Positions 20,776 through 29,791 of a stretch of 64,000 bases of DNA are shown one piece after another; positions within the stretch are counted from its first letter, which is position 1, and each line of letters starts with the position of its first letter. The position numbers and the translations under genes were made by a program. The notes below the pieces were generated by a model. That model worked only from the letters and a program-made list of their open reading frames with translations. It did not search any database and was not told the DNA's origin. The stretch is from NCBI RefSeq assembly GCF_019279795.1, contig NC_056744.1, positions 1,503,023,117 to 1,503,087,116 on the forward strand, given 5' to 3'. Source of the stretch: Protopterus annectens (taxonomy: Eukaryota; Chordata; Ceratodontiformes; Protopteridae).

Positions 20776-23629
20776 GAACTGAGAATTGCTACACTTCCTG
20801 TAGGTTCACTGACAGGACGCAACTTAGAAGTGGATGACATGATGATACGGAGGAGGCTGGACATCCTATGTATCCAAGAGACGAGATGAAAGGGCAGTGC
20901 AACAAAGCCACTTGGCTTGGGATCCAGACTCTACTACTCAGGTGGTGGACAGGCTAGAAATGGTGTAGGAATTGTGGTGAGACAGAGGCTTCAGAAGTCA
21001 GTGAGGGATATCATCAGAATTAATGACAGACTCATGGCAATCAGACTCCAGTGTAATGATAGGACAGTATTCATAATCTCAGCCTATGCCCCATAGCAGG
21101 GTTGTGATAGTGAGGAAAAGAGTGCATTCAGACAGCAGTTGCAGGACCTACTAGATAAAGCAGGACAACATGAATTGGTGTTGTTAATGGGTGACTTAAA
21201 GGCACATATCAGGACAGACAGAACAGGATATGAGGACTGCCTGGGTCCACATGGATGGAGAAATAGGAATAAAGAAGGAGAAGCCATTCTAGACTTCCGT
21301 CTGGCAAATGGCTTGATAGTAGCCAACACGTGATTCAGAAAGAGAGACAGTCACAAGATCACATACAAGAGTAGCCAACATGCAACTCGGGTAGACTTCC
21401 TCCTAGTAAGGAAAAGGCACTGGGGTAGAATCCATGATTGCAAAGTCATCCCCAGTGAAACAGTCGGTTCACAGCATAAACCAGTAGTTGCCACAATCGG
21501 CTGCAAGCAGTGGTCAGAGAAGGCTCTAAGGTCAATAGAGACCAGGCTGAAGACCTGGAAGTTGACTGGAGAGGAAAGTGCAGCAGTTCAAGGAATTACT
21601 CAGGGCTCTAGCACCTCAAGAAGAGGAGGAAATAGGTGGAGTTGAAGAAGAGTGGCAGCACCTAAAAACAGCATGCGTTAGGACTACAGAAAAGATATGT
21701 GGCTGAGCCAGGTATGGAAATAAGGTACATAAGGAAAGCTGGTGGTGGAATGCAGAAGTGCAGGAAGTAATCAAAAGAAAGGAGTGCAGGAAGAAGTGGG
21801 AGATTGAAAAGACTGACCAAACTAGGAAGGACTACTGGTTGGCTAACAAAGAAACTAAGAAAGAAGTTGCAATAGCAAAGAATAGGGCATCAGAGGCACT
21901 CTATCATCTTCTAGAAAGTGACTCAGTAAGAGGCACAAAGAAACTATACCAGGTTGCAAGGCAAAGACAGAAAGATAAAGAAGATAGTCCGACACCCTTC
22001 ATAAGGGATTCCAGCAACAACCTGCTTACCAGCCCACAGGACATCAAAGGCAGATGGAAGGAGTATTTCCAGCAGCTTCTGAATGAAGAAAACCCCACAG
22101 AAGCGGTACTGCCCCAGAAACAGCCTACAATGAGAGTAGAAGAGAAGCCCAGCTTAGAAGAAGTAAGGGCAGCACTAAGGAAAACGAAGTCAGGGAAAGC
22201 AGCAGGCTCAGATGAGGTCACAGCAGATATGATAAAGATGCTGGGTGAGCTAGGGGAGAAATGGCTCCTGAGGGTACTAATTGCAGTGTGGCGAGAAAGG
22301 CGTATTCCAGATGACTGGAGAATAAGCATACTCGTGCCAATGTACAAGAACAAAGGGGACATCCACAACTGTGGACAGTACAGAGGCATCAAACTCCTAC
22401 CACATTGCATGAAAGTTCTGGAGAGGGTGATTGATAAATGGATACGCAGAATAGTAGAATGGAAGATGGGAGATGAACAGTTCGGATTCAGATCAGGATG
22501 CAGCACAATTGACCCGATGTTTGCATTGAGACAGATACTTGAGAAGAAATTAGAGAAGAGGAGAGAGTCAAACTGGGCTTTCCTAGACTTGGAGAAAGCA
22601 TATGACAAGGTCACAAGAAAGCTGATCTGGGCAGTACTGCGGTGGTTTGAAGTACCAGAAACATTGGTAGAATTAGTACAGGCTATGCACAAGGACCCAG
22701 TGACTCAAGTACGAACAGTGTTTGGCCTCACTGAGGGGTTCCCAGTGGGAGTGGGTGTACACCAGGGTTCAGCTCTGAGCCCACTGCTGTTCATACTGGT
22801 AATGGACTACATCAGCAAACAGGTTGGAGGGGTCAGAGCAACAAAGCTGCTGTATGCAGATGATGTGGCAGTACAGGCAGACTCTGATCTAGAACTTCAG
22901 CAAAGGATAAGAGAATGGAATGCAAATCTGAAGGCACATGGGATGAAACTAAGCACCGATAAGACAGTGGTAATGGCAGCAGATTGGGGAAATCAGAAGA
23001 AGCTGAGAATAGAGATAGATGGGAAGATAGTGGAACAGGTAAACAGCTTCAAGTATCTGGGAGGGGTGGTTGAGGAGAAGGGTAGTCTGAATGAAGAGGT
23101 CAAAGCTAGAATCAGAGGGGCTGCAGCCAACTGGCATAGAGTATCAGGTGTAGTATATGACAGAAGAATGCCAAAGAAGCTGAAAAGTAAGGTGTACAAG
23201 ACAGTGGTGCGACCAGTACTACTGTATGGTACAGAAACCTGGGCAGTAAAGGCAGAACAGTTGAAGAAGCTAGAGGTGATGGAAATGAAGTGCCTGAGAA
23301 AGGTGGTAGGATGCACACCGCAGGACAGACGAAGAAATGAGGACATAAGAGCAGAAGCCAAAGTAGCTCCAATTGCAGAAAAGATCAAAGAAAACAGATT
23401 ACGATGGTATGGGCACATGTGTAGAAAAGCAGAAGACAATCTGGTATTGAAGATTTGGGACAGACAGGAAGAAGGTAAGAGGAAGCAAGGGCGTCCAGCA
23501 AAGAGGTAGATGGATTGTGTGAAAGAAGATCTGCGACAGTCAGGCATGAGTGTAGAAGAAGGCAGGAGAGTAGCACTGAATCGAGAGAGTTGGCGACAGT
23601 TAATACGATACCCCGACCCCGTGTAAATG
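20776..23629 (+). pseudogene. RTE endonuclease-reverse transcriptase, RT frame intact, endonuclease broken
   Basis: The endonuclease reads from about 20776 (LRIATLPVGSLTGRNLEVD) through RRLDILCIQETR (catalytic Glu), then GIVVRQRL, LMGDLKAH and a KPVV end. A TGA directly after ETR (20887-20889), a TAG near 21094 and frame changes at 21330-21760 break it. The GDFNA block is GDLKA and SDH is SQH, so key residues are also changed. The RT is open at 21758-23509: WRISILVPMYKNKGD, YRGIKLLPHCMKVLE, FLDLEKAYDKV, VHQGSALSPLLF, YADDVAV (catalytic), FKYLGGVV and the C-terminal LRWYGHMCR. Coding similarity continues past a TAG at 23507-23509 to about 23625. A 583-residue RT frame is long for a decayed LINE, so it is young. 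Confidence 0.88.
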
Positions 23630-23637
23630 GGAAAAAG

Positions 23638-23638
23638 G

Positions 23639-23686
<48 letters not shown>
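23638..23686 (+). repeat. (GAT)n tail of the RTE element
   Basis: About sixteen GAT/ATG units directly between the end of the RTE 3' UTR and the right copy of the target duplication. It is the usual short tandem 3' tail of RTE elements and is probably made during target-primed reverse transcription. Confidence 0.9.
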
Positions 23687-23688
<2 letters not shown>

Positions 23689-23698
23689 CTTGGGTCTA

Positions 23699-24530
23699 CA
23701 CGATCCAGTCTGTATTACCGATATATTTCTGAAACCCGTAATCTCATACTAGCAATTCTAAATCCTTGAATTTTCAGCTGGCCCTGATTCACGGAAACAT
23801 TTTTGTATCTTAGATGTATTATGGGTTTTATGTACAGACATGACTTTTGCTGAATGTGGAATTTATAGCTAACTGTTGAACTGAAAGTCCTTGTGTTAAG
23901 AATGTTCTGACTTGAATTACGTCATATGTAAGTAAGTATTGCATGTTATAATTCACTAAATGTAATCATCAAATTCAGCAGCCCCCTCATAATCAGTTAA
24001 AAAACATTCTGTACTGCAGTAGTGTCTGCTCTTGATGGTAACTGTGATGTTGTGAGGTAGTGCCAGCTGTGGCAGAGAGAGTAGGGCAATGCATGTGCAA
24101 CATAATGCCAGCATAGCTAGCTAGAGTTTTGTAAAGAATTTATCCATTTGTATGTCATACTGATTTCTACAGATGCTTGTGTGAAGAATGTACTTGTAAA
24201 GTTGCTTGATTTAAGAATGTATCAACAGTGGGTCCTGCTGGAAAGAAAATTAATACACCTGTATGTCAGACTGTATTATAACTGTTGAAATTAATATATT
24301 GTAGCAGGGGTTACTGGAAGAAAAGAGGTTAATCTCAGTCCAGCTACCTCTGAAAAATAGTCTGAAATTAAATAACCTGGTTTAGGCCAGCCATAAAGAT
24401 GGTATCTCACAGTTCTGACTGCAGCCAGAGACCAAATAACTGTGAGAAACCTGGCTTAGTAGCTCTGTAGGAAGAGTGAAAATGTTAATATTGTTTTACA
24501 GCTTCCAGATGCTGTAACGCATCTTAGCAA
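23699..24530. other. Intron sequence, nothing recognised
   Basis: Intronic sequence of the TRIM-like gene. I see no open frame with known motifs, no tRNA-like boxes and no clear terminal repeats. Confidence 0.45.
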
Positions 24531-24532
24531 AG

Positions 24533-24604
<72 letters not shown>
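24533..24604. repeat. (GT)n microsatellite
   Basis: About 36 uninterrupted GT units inside the intron between the TRIM-like exons. It is likely polymorphic in length. Confidence 0.95.
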
Positions 24605-24607
<3 letters not shown>

Positions 24608-25223
24608 GTGACACATATGTGTAAGATTCTGATTCAACTTCTAGTCAGGGAGATAGTGTGGGAACCAGAGTCAGGTGACCAGATGTGATATCATTCTGTA
24701 GTCAGCACTGACATTGTCGATATTAGTGAGAGATGTGATAGATACACTTAGCAGTCTGTTACTGGAACTGACAAGACCACTCACCCACATCATCTTGCCT
24801 TGCTGTAGTAAGTTAACTAGGAAACAGTAATTCTTTAATCAGTCAGGAAAAACATAGTGAGATTAGTTAAGTATTGTTTTTCTGTATCTGTTTGAATCTA
24901 TCCATAATTAATGAAACTCTGGTGTTTAGTAAATAGATATTCAGTATGTTCATGTTCTTTTATTATTTATTATTAAATATATTTACACTTTTCATTGTGG
25001 CTGGTCTTTTTAGAGAATATTTTAACTTTTGAGAGTATGTATATTTATTTGGTGACATTGTGGCCACTCCTGAAAGTTTTGCTGTTTGGTCAACATTACC
25101 AATGGTATTAGTATTCATTTCACTCAGTATAATTGGATACCCTGTTAAGAGCCTTAGCTGGATGATGGCAATGGAACTACCTTGTAGTCTAGGTACAGCT
25201 GGTAAATCTGTGCCAGCCTTCCC

Positions 25224-25226
<3 letters not shown>

Positions 25227-25279
<53 letters not shown>

Positions 25280-25281
25280 TG
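25227..25281. repeat. (GT)n microsatellite
   Basis: About 27 GT units with one 'gtat' interruption, followed by a further short GT run at 25298-25309. It is the second GT array in this intron, about 620 bases after the first. Confidence 0.95.
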
Positions 25282-25499
25282 AAATTCAAATCTCAAAGTG
25301 TGTGTGTGTCAGCTACTTGGAAAGAGGGAACACAGAGCACTGGTTTCTGCAGAGAGAAAGGTGAAGTCTTATTTGGGGCCTGGAAGAGAAAGCCCAGCCC
25401 CAGGACTGGGTGTGCTCCCAGTGTGCTCTTAAGGGAAATTGTGCTTGGTGCAGAGAGCTGCATCTGAAAATACTGTGTGTACCTATTTTTGTCCAAGTG

Positions 25500-25690
25500 A
25501 ACATCCCTCACCAGTGTCTGTGGTGAGGATTAAGGCTTCTTGATTACTGGCACAGATGAGGGATGTTACAGTAACCTACCTCTACTATGTGGTTTACATT
25601 CTGCAGTAAAACAGCCAGGAATGTCTTGAACCCAGGACCCTATACACCATAGTCACAGTAGTTAACCACCAAGCCATCACAGAAGTGAGT
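25500..25690 (-). mobile_element. tRNA-derived SINE-like copy, with a hairpin at its 3' side
   Basis: On the minus strand 'atggcttggtggttaacta' (about 25661-25679) is A-box-like and 'gggttcaagacat' (about 25623-25635) is B-box-like, about 40 bases apart. The 3' side of the element (lower coordinates) contains an inverted repeat at 25500-25567 with arms 'aacatccctca' and 'tgagggatgtt'. I see no tail shared with the LINEs here and no clear target duplication, so the family and borders are uncertain. Confidence 0.5.
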
Positions 25691-25699
25691 AAACTGGCT

Positions 25700-26400
25700 A
25701 AACTACCATGATTCCTCTCAACTTCTCCACTTATTGACAACTTTTTTTCTCCCTTATTGGATTGCTCCAGTTTGCCTGCTTTCCTGCCTTGCACTGTCTT
25801 CTGGGCATAATGTGTCTTGGCCATTGCAGGTGTCAGAAAGCTTTCCCTTTATCAGAGACACTTTTGCAATGTAAAAAATGATGGACTGGCAGACGGAAAA
25901 TACCCAGCCACTGAGAAACTTGCCTGCCCCCATTTTCACATTTTTAAGAGATTCTTAACAGGTGAATTCCATTTTCCCTGATGGCCATATAGGGATATGA
26001 GTGTTTGCCCAACTCCTGGCCACCATCTGCAGAAAGTATGTCCCACTTTTTTTATTGGTGGTTTGCTCCTAGGTCATTGTTTCATGAATCAGTACTGTGC
26101 CACCGAGGTGGTAGGCTGGTCCTTAGTCATTATCTCACAGAAGAATTTGTTGTCTCTGTGCTTTTGGGCTGGTTATCAAACATTGTCCTTTTCCTCTATT
26201 GCTATGATGGATTTTCATAATGTCCCAGGTAGATGCATTGTCTTTGTGCTGATAGCTTTTTCTTCTTTAATTGTGTCTTAAGAAGTTGCATTTTCGTAGT
26301 GCTTGTAGGCTGTGTTTTGTTCATTAGATGTTCTCAAGTACAGGCAGGTAGACTGACTTAATTAAAAACATAAGGTTTCCATAGTTAACTTTTTTTTCTG
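25700..26400. other. Intron sequence, nothing recognised
   Basis: 3' part of the intron. The last 15 bases before 26416 ('acatttcttctcag') form a good splice acceptor. I see nothing else of note. Confidence 0.45.
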
Positions 26401-26415
26401 TACATTTCTTCTCAG

Positions 26416-27240
26416 GAAGATGCCCACTGCATAGAGCAGCATATCACAAAGGAATTTGCAAAACTACACCAGTTTCTTCAACATCATGAACATAAGCATA
26501 TGCAGCAGCTGAAAACTATAGAAGGAGAGTTTTTAAAAGAGGTAGATGAAAATCTTGAGTGCATTAAAAATTATGTGGTCATCCAACAGGCAGAGTTTGA
26601 CATTAGCATGGAGATCAAGCAGGAAGAAATGGAGATTCTGATAGAGACTGAACAACCTTCTAGATGCATTAGAAATGATGTATTCAATCAAGAATTACAT
26701 TCTGAAGATGCCTTGGAGTACAGTAGCAAACAAGTAGAGCCTCTGGAAGAAATGTCAGAAAACATTGACTACATTAAAAATGATGTTTTAACTACCCAGG
26801 AGGTAGTATCTGATGTTAACCTGGAATACGAAAATGAAGAACCAGAGATTTCAGATGCAGTAACAGATAGTCTTGTCTACATTAAAAATTGTGTTATGAT
26901 GACCCAGGAGACAGAATATACTGTTAACTTGCAATTAAACAGTGTAGAAACAACGATGTTGGCAGAGCCAACTGAATATCCTGAATGCATTAAGCATAAT
27001 TTCATGTCCACCCTTGAGGAAGCTCCTGATGTTAACTTGGTTCTCAGGAGTGAAAGGGATCTTCTGAAACGGGCAGAAAAAGGCAATGGTATAACCACAC
27101 ATCAAGCAGTGTCTTCTTTTACCTCAGATTTTAAGTCTGAAGAAATGGATATTGTAAAAGATTTGGAAGATAACAGTGGATGCATTAAACAAGAGGCAAT
27201 GTCTAATGCTAACCTGGAGGCCAGGGAAGATTTTCTAACA
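26416..27240 (+). CDS. TRIM-like host gene, 825-nt exon with coil and ~36-residue tandem repeats
   Basis: The acceptor 'cttctcag' ends at 26415 and the donor 'gtaagc' starts at 27241. The exon is 825 nt, phase 0, open for 275 codons, and joins in frame to the 96-nt exon at 19480-19575. Residues 1-45 (EDAHCIEQHITKEFAKLHQF, then EHKHMQQL) match the start of TRIM exon 3, usually about 231 nt. From residue 49 come tandem units of 35-36 residues beginning C/Y-I-K/R-N (residues 49, 84, 119, 155, 191, a worn one near 226, and 256), each with an acidic middle such as DVNLEY and EEMEIL. Three psi-K-x-E sites are visible (IKQE at 67-70, FKSE at 239-242, IKQE at 257-260). The units look like repeated internal duplication of the exon. 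Function is unknown; I infer an extended acidic rod after a dimerising coil, possibly SUMO-modified. The exon could also end a protein with other downstream domains, none of which is seen here. Confidence 0.75.
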
Positions 27241-27960
27241 GTAAGCTTTTTTTATATTATTTATTGCTTTTTGCATGCCTTATGTTTAGGGAGTGTGTTT
27301 GGCAGTGCTCTAGTTTACACACAGGAATGTTTGAAACAATAATTCACCAGCAAAGATGAGTTTTCTAAAGAAATAACTTGATTCTAAATTACTCGCATTT
27401 AATCTAGTCTGTGAGCATGAGGTCAACTTTTATTTATACGTGAGTTCTGAGACATGACTGAATACATACAGTTCCACACAGGTGTAAGAGCTTACTGTTT
27501 TTTTTCCCCAGAAGTTTTTGTCTATATAAAATTTCAGAAAGGTCATTTACATAGATCTTCTGTTAGAGTACCACATTTGTTTGTGGCACTCTGAATGTTG
27601 CTGCCTGAAGTGCATAGTGGTGATAACTAGGCAGGGAGGGAATTCTGCGAATCAGAACAGTCTTACGAAGTATGCTAGACAGCTTGTGTCTGTCATGTAT
27701 ACTTCACATATGGCTATGAATACCCCCTATACTTTCTTAGTGGTCTGTTATTAGAATTGCAGCTTAAGTTTCATGTATCTGTGTCCAGAGTATGCTTGAT
27801 TACTTAAACTCAAATGCAAAGCAGACACTATTGCAGTTTTAAAAGGTATACAGTACTTTTTATATCTCCTGTGACATTAGTGTTGCATCTTGAGTATGAA
27901 GTTGAGATTAACATTGCAATTGTTGCGGGACGGAATCAGCAGTATATATAAAGTCATTCA
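27241..27960. other. Intron or 3' flank, nothing recognised
   Basis: It starts with the donor 'gtaagc'. The open frame continues a few codons into a hydrophobic stretch and stops near 27340, which would be an intron-retention tail at most. No further exon is supported. Confidence 0.45.
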
Positions 27961-27965
27961 GTCCT

Positions 27966-28105
27966 AGGTTCATAGGTTCATAGATTAGTACTAGGCTAAT
28001 TGCCCTTGTGAGCCATTTTAAGCCTAGCCAATCACCCCATGTGAGAATCAAAGTCTGCACCTTGTGTCTGCAAGGTAAACACCTCAACCATTCTGCCATC
28101 CTCAC
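27966..28105 (-). mobile_element. tRNA-derived SINE with CR1-type tail
   Basis: On the minus strand it starts GTGAGGA, followed by 'tggcagaatggttgagg' (A-box-like) and 'gactttgattctc' (B-box-like). The first seven bases pair with 'ttctcac' at about 28041-28047, so an acceptor stem is still visible and the head resembles a Leu- or Ser-type tRNA. The 3' part, 'gattggctaggcttaaaat' through 'agcctagtactaatctatg' and then 'aacctatgaacct', is the tail of the CR1 elements in this window (10500-10566). It is a 140-base SINE most likely mobilised by that CR1. Confidence 0.78.
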
Positions 28106-28109
28106 ATCA

Positions 28110-29275
28110 TTGGCAGAGCTTTTCAGTATTTGTTGTTAAAAGCCTTGCATTTGAAGTCACAGTCATCTTGTTGACGCATCCCATCTGCAGCACAGAGTTT
28201 TTGAGCCTGCCACTTGGCCCGTATGTTTGGGACTTTGTTTTACACAACAGTCCATGCTAGTATGATGATAACGGTTTTACTTTTATATTTTACCACTGTC
28301 TGTTGAAGAACATGTAGATCCAGAAAGCCGGTACCTATCCTTTTATTCACTGCATAATAACAGGGTTCTCCATGTACCTTTCTAATTTGTATTTTAATCC
28401 AAGTAGGAGTGGATCTCGTCCCCAGTTGGCTGTCTTTCACAAGCTGTTTGTTGCATAATTTTAATGTTAAATTTCTTATAGTGCCAATGGGAGCAATGAC
28501 TAGCAAGAGGTACCTACATGTGTTTCCCAGAATATCTGAGAAGCACCTTACTAGCTGGAACGGCTTAACTCCTTATTTCCCATAACCCCCATTGTACAAC
28601 TTTAAAGACTTCATAGAGGTGTCTAATGAGCAGTCATGCACATGAGAATGCTGTAAGCATAGATTTCCTCACATGCATTTCGCAGTAAGTGCAGTATGAA
28701 CACATTGCATGCCCATTGCTTTTCAGTTGCCTTGCCTTACTTTTTTTTTCTTACCCCCCCCCCCCCCCAAGTAACAGCATCAGAGTTACATGTGTGCCCT
28801 ACATTAAAAAAATCCTTGGGGTACTGCAGTATGTAAAGAAAACAAGTGATCTGTCATCTTAACATTCACATCACTCATATATGTTGCTTTCTCCTACTGA
28901 GTAAGTAAAAAAGACGTGCCAGCTAAGAAATTAAACTTTAGTCCCAAATTAAAGACTCAGTGTAAATTGAATTTATCTGGAGTCATTCTGTTGCTGTTAA
29001 AGCTGTCTTTTGCCTTTACTGCTTTTTATGTTTAAAGAGGGGAAGTTGATCTTGCCCAGTTAACTGTATGTATGTTTTTCTGTTAGTTGTTCCTCTTCAA
29101 CAGCATACATTGTTCTGTATCTCTAGACTGCCATTTTCTTCTTCGGGCTCATGTACAGGCTCATTATTTACCTCATGTGTCTCAACCTTCTGCATGCAGT
29201 TGAGACCTTTTTGTTCATCAGTAAAAGTATTAACTCACTGTGGAAAGAAAATATTGAAAAACAAATTCTAAACTT
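28110..29275. other. No gene seen
   Basis: Short simple tracts (C-run at about 28757-28769) and unassigned AT-rich sequence before the left end of DIRS-B. No coding pattern recognised. Confidence 0.45.
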
Positions 29276-29279
29276 CAGC

Positions 29280-29460
29280 ATGTAAGAGTGTTCAATCTCA
29301 CCGTTTGTTCTTACACACGGGTTCGGAGCCGATCCTCGGCTCCGAGTCGGCCGAATTGCAAAGCTCTGAATCTCAGAGAAGCTCGAGACCAGCCCATATC
29401 CCACAATCCTCACTGCCATTACTCAGATCTAGTTTGCCGCTGCAACAGATCGGATCGAGG
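29280..29460. repeat. DIRS-B left inverted terminal repeat
   Basis: It begins 'tgtaagagtgttcaatctc' and continues through 'ttcttacacacgggttcgga', 'gctccgagtcggcc' and 'cagatctagtttgccgc'. The right end (35270-35410) carries the complement of the same blocks. The two repeats are diverged by several percent by eye. Confidence 0.85.
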
Positions 29461-29579
29461 AGAGCTCGGACCAGATAGAAACTTGAGTTTGTTGTTGATT
29501 TCTTCAGATAAGAATTCAAATTTTTTTCTTGTTGATACTTCCTTATAGTTAGTAGTTATTGTAGAAGTGCTGTGTGTGT

Positions 29580-29582
<3 letters not shown>

Positions 29583-29634
<52 letters not shown>
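29583..29634. repeat. (TA)n microsatellite
   Basis: About 26 TA units just inside the left terminal repeat of DIRS-B, before gag. It is in the transcribed leader. Confidence 0.95.
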
Positions 29635-29637
<3 letters not shown>

Positions 29638-29791
29638 CATTTTTCTTCTTCAGGCACCCTTGTGGCCTAACCTTTTTTTCTTGGGTGTGGTTTTTGTGAG
29701 AGTTTATATATATATAACCTGTTTAGTATATAGATATTGCTAGGATTAGTAATTTTTTTCCTGTTATAGTTATTGTCATTGTAACTGTACA

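Larger units (their letters stand above)
20123..23698 (+). mobile_element. RTE-clade LINE, complete, with 12-bp target duplication
   Basis: The 12 bases 'ttcttgggtcta' occur at 20123-20134 and again at 23687-23698, immediately flanking the element. The element (20135-23686) has a tRNA-like head, a non-coding leader of about 570 bases, an APE endonuclease, an RT and a (GAT)n tail. An endonuclease plus RT with a short trinucleotide tail is typical of RTE elements. Because the duplication encloses the tRNA-like head, the head belongs to the inserted unit. The element sits in the intron between the two TRIM-like exons, in the sense direction. The RT frame is open for 583 codons, but the endonuclease has stops, so it is recently inactive. 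Confidence 0.88.

Noticed and set aside
21904-22692. Long minus-strand open frames opposite the RTE RT (also 22993-23547)
   Set aside because: They are shadows of the well-supported RT frame on the + strand. Their translations have no known motif.
24533-25281. GT arrays as a regulatory Z-DNA element of the TRIM-like gene
   Set aside because: Two GT microsatellites in an intron are common. Nothing in the sequence ties them to regulation.
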